Source of the DNA: Sphingobium vermicomposti | GTDB taxonomy: Bacteria > Pseudomonadota > Alphaproteobacteria > Sphingomonadales > Sphingomonadaceae | Direction: 5' to 3' | DNA length: 64,000 bases | NCBI RefSeq assembly: GCF_011762025.1 | Contig: NZ_JAASQR010000001.1 | Span: 682,001-746,000, forward strand | Shown: positions 62,810 through 64,000 of the stretch, piece by piece | Layout: each line of letters opens with the position of its first letter | How positions within the stretch are numbered: position 1 is the stretch's first letter | Position numbers and translations under genes: made by a program | The notes under the pieces: generated by a model | The model's input: the letters and a program-made list of their open reading frames with translations, nothing else | Databases searched by the model: none | What the model was told of the DNA's origin: nothing

Positions 62810-64000
62810 GCGTGCGCCTCCTGCGCGAATGGGTCGCCCTGCAGGGACTTGCCTGCCGTTTCCGGCATAAAGCGCAGCGCGAAAAGGCCGACGATGCACG
62901 CGATCATCATCGTGAATGCGGGCATCAATTCATTGCCGGTCAGGGTGATGAGGCCGCTGTTGACCGCTGGCGCGGTGCCGCCAAAAATCGACGTCGACAC
63001 ATTATAGGCAATGGCAAAACCGGCGAAGCGCACCTGCGTCGGGAACAAGGCGGGAAAGGTCGCCGATATGGTCGCCAGCTGCGGAACATACAGCAGTCCC
63101 AGTAGGGCAAAGCCGACGATGGCGCCGATCAGCCCCGTGCCCATCAGCAGATAGAGCGGCACCGCCCCGATCAGCAGCCCGATCAGCGAGACGCGCCACA
63201 TCGGCCGCCGCCCCACCCGGTCCGACAATTTGCCCGCAAACGGCAGGAAAGCCATCATGAACAACATGCCGATGATCGGGACGATCAGCGCTTCGTCCGG
63301 CGAAAGGCCGATGCGCCGCTGGAGGTAGGTCGGCATGTAACTGAGCAGCGTATAGTTGACGACATTGAGCGCCACGACCAGCCCACCGACGACCAGCATG
63401 GGCCGTCTGTAGCGCCGCATCAGCAGGCTGAGGCCGGGGGTAGGCGCGGTGCTTTCGCGGCTTGCATGTTCGCGGAAGATCGGCGTGTCCTCCATCTTGG
63501 ACCGCAGATACATGCCCACCAGCCCCATCGGTCCGGCAATCAGAAAGGGGACGCGCCATCCCCACTGGTGCATCGCCTCTTCACCCAGCGTCAGGGAAAA
63601 TCCCAGCATCAGCGATGCACCCAGCGAAAAGCCCGCCAGCGTCCCGAACTCCAGGAAGCTGCCGAAAAAGCCCCGCCGGTCGTCGGGTGCATATTCCGCC
63701 ATGAACGTCGCGGCACCGCCATATTCGCCGCCGGTGGAAAAGCCCTGCACCATGCGCAGGATGATCAGCAGCGCGGGTGCCCACATGCCGATGCTGGCAT
63801 GACTGGGGATCAGCCCCACGCACAGCGTCGCGCCCGCCATCAGCAATATGGTCAGCGCCAGCACCGACTTCCTGCCCAGCCTGTCCCCCAACGGACCCCA
63901 GAACAGCCCACCCAGAGGCCTGACCAGAAAGGAAATGGCAAAGGTCGCCAGCGCGAACAGCACCGCTTCGTCCGTATCTCCGGGAAAGAGCGCAGCTGAA
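62806..64000 (-). CDS. MHS-type MFS transporter (5' end outside window)
   Basis: This is a major-facilitator transporter of the metabolite:H+ symporter group, whose visible 397 residues start upstream of the right edge (the frame is open, SAALFPGDTDEAVLFALATF). Motif A-like LGDRLGRKSVLALTILLM and the following GLIPSHASIGMWAPALLIIL are followed by FSTGGEYGGAATFMAEYAPD, the MHS family signature. About eleven helices are visible. Known substrates include proline/betaine, alpha-ketoglutarate and shikimate; none is assigned. The gene overlaps the mechanosensitive channel gene by four bases. Confidence 0.93.
   Translation of the reverse strand, partial: SAALFPGDTDEAVLFALATFAISFLVRPLGGLFWGPLGDRLGRKSVLALTILLMAGATLCVGLIPSHASIGMWAPALLIILRMVQGFSTGGEYGGAATFMAEYAPDDRRGFFGSFLEFGTLAGFSLGASLMLGFSLTLGEEAMHQWGWRVPFLIAGPMGLVGMYLRSKMEDTPIFREHASRESTAPTPGLSLLMRRYRRPMLVVGGLVVALNVVNYTLLSYMPTYLQRRIGLSPDEALIVPIIGMLFMMAFLPFAGKLSDRVGRRPMWRVSLIGLLIGAVPLYLLMGTGLIGAIVGFALLGLLYVPQLATISATFPALFPTQVRFAGFAIAYNVSTSIFGGTAPAVNSGLITLTGNELMPAFTMMIACIVGLFALRFMPETAGKSLQGDPFAQEAHA

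Overview
The window looks like the core chromosome of an alphaproteobacterium of the family Sphingomonadaceae (Sphingomonas/Sphingobium-like). It is GC-rich and gene-dense, with long antisense reading frames caused by third-position GC. It carries a yellow-carotenoid pathway (crtZ; crtY-crtI-crtB), an aa3 cytochrome oxidase operon of alphaproteobacterial layout, a hisZ-type histidine regulator, and a GAAC-N7-GAAC box, the alphaproteobacterial LexA operator. I see no rRNA, CRISPR array, transposase or prophage. Genus is inference.

Layout. 0-3.7 kb: a tightly overlapping sulfurtransferase-metC-mscS run, then carotenoid hydroxylase crtZ. 3.7-12.4 kb (minus): ctaC-ctaD-ctaB-(43-aa membrane protein)-ctaG-ctaE, a terminator, then DUF983-SURF1-thrC-methyltransferase. 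12.7-16.5 kb (plus): pyrE-pdxJ-acpS-lepB-AI-2E transporter, meeting an FKBP isomerase and rpsU at a shared terminator. 17.65-21.3 kb: a radical SAM enzyme behind a perfect LexA box, a small membrane protein, a hemerythrin, and a DUF4130-UdgX protein. 21.4-28.1 kb: class IV aminotransferase, wHTH regulator, tRNA-Val, zinc-finger protein, tldD, DUF924, and a sigma-54-driven glnK-amt pair. 28.2-32.5 kb (minus): crtY-crtI-LOG-crtB. 32.5-33.8 kb: a DmeR/DmeF nickel-cobalt efflux pair. 33.8-37.7 kb (minus): flavoprotein, DUF442 phosphatase-like protein, recQ and a small Cys-rich protein. 37.75-43 kb: serine hydrolase, then (minus) a dnaJ-like gene-brkB-fabI-aroC. 43-47.5 kb: pdxH and two SDF symporters flanking a bestrophin. 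47.5-53.8 kb (minus): flavin reductase, small HTH protein, purA, hisZ, serA, serC. 53.9-64 kb: extensin-like lipoprotein, LOG protein, nucleotidase-dapD, an Atm1-like ABC exporter, an unknown secreted protein, an SLC13 permease, a mechanosensitive channel and a truncated MFS transporter.

How genes work together. The cta genes encode the three catalytic subunits of cytochrome oxidase plus haem O synthase, copper chaperone and SURF1. CrtB, CrtI, CrtY and CrtZ suffice on paper to make zeaxanthin from GGPP, although crtZ lies 25 kb from the others. GlnK and Amt form the usual nitrogen sensor-transporter pair. DmeR and DmeF form a metal-responsive repressor-pump unit with the operator over the repressor start. 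SerC and SerA make serine, with a conserved-looking leader before serC and a repeat plus a start-codon hairpin between the two genes.

The most interesting locus is 17,654-21,315: a DNA-repair-type radical SAM protein and a UdgX-type uracil-DNA-binding protein, in a run whose first gene is probably under SOS control, with a hemerythrin and a membrane protein between them. The radical SAM/UDG pairing is a recognised family association, but its chemistry is, as far as I know, undescribed.
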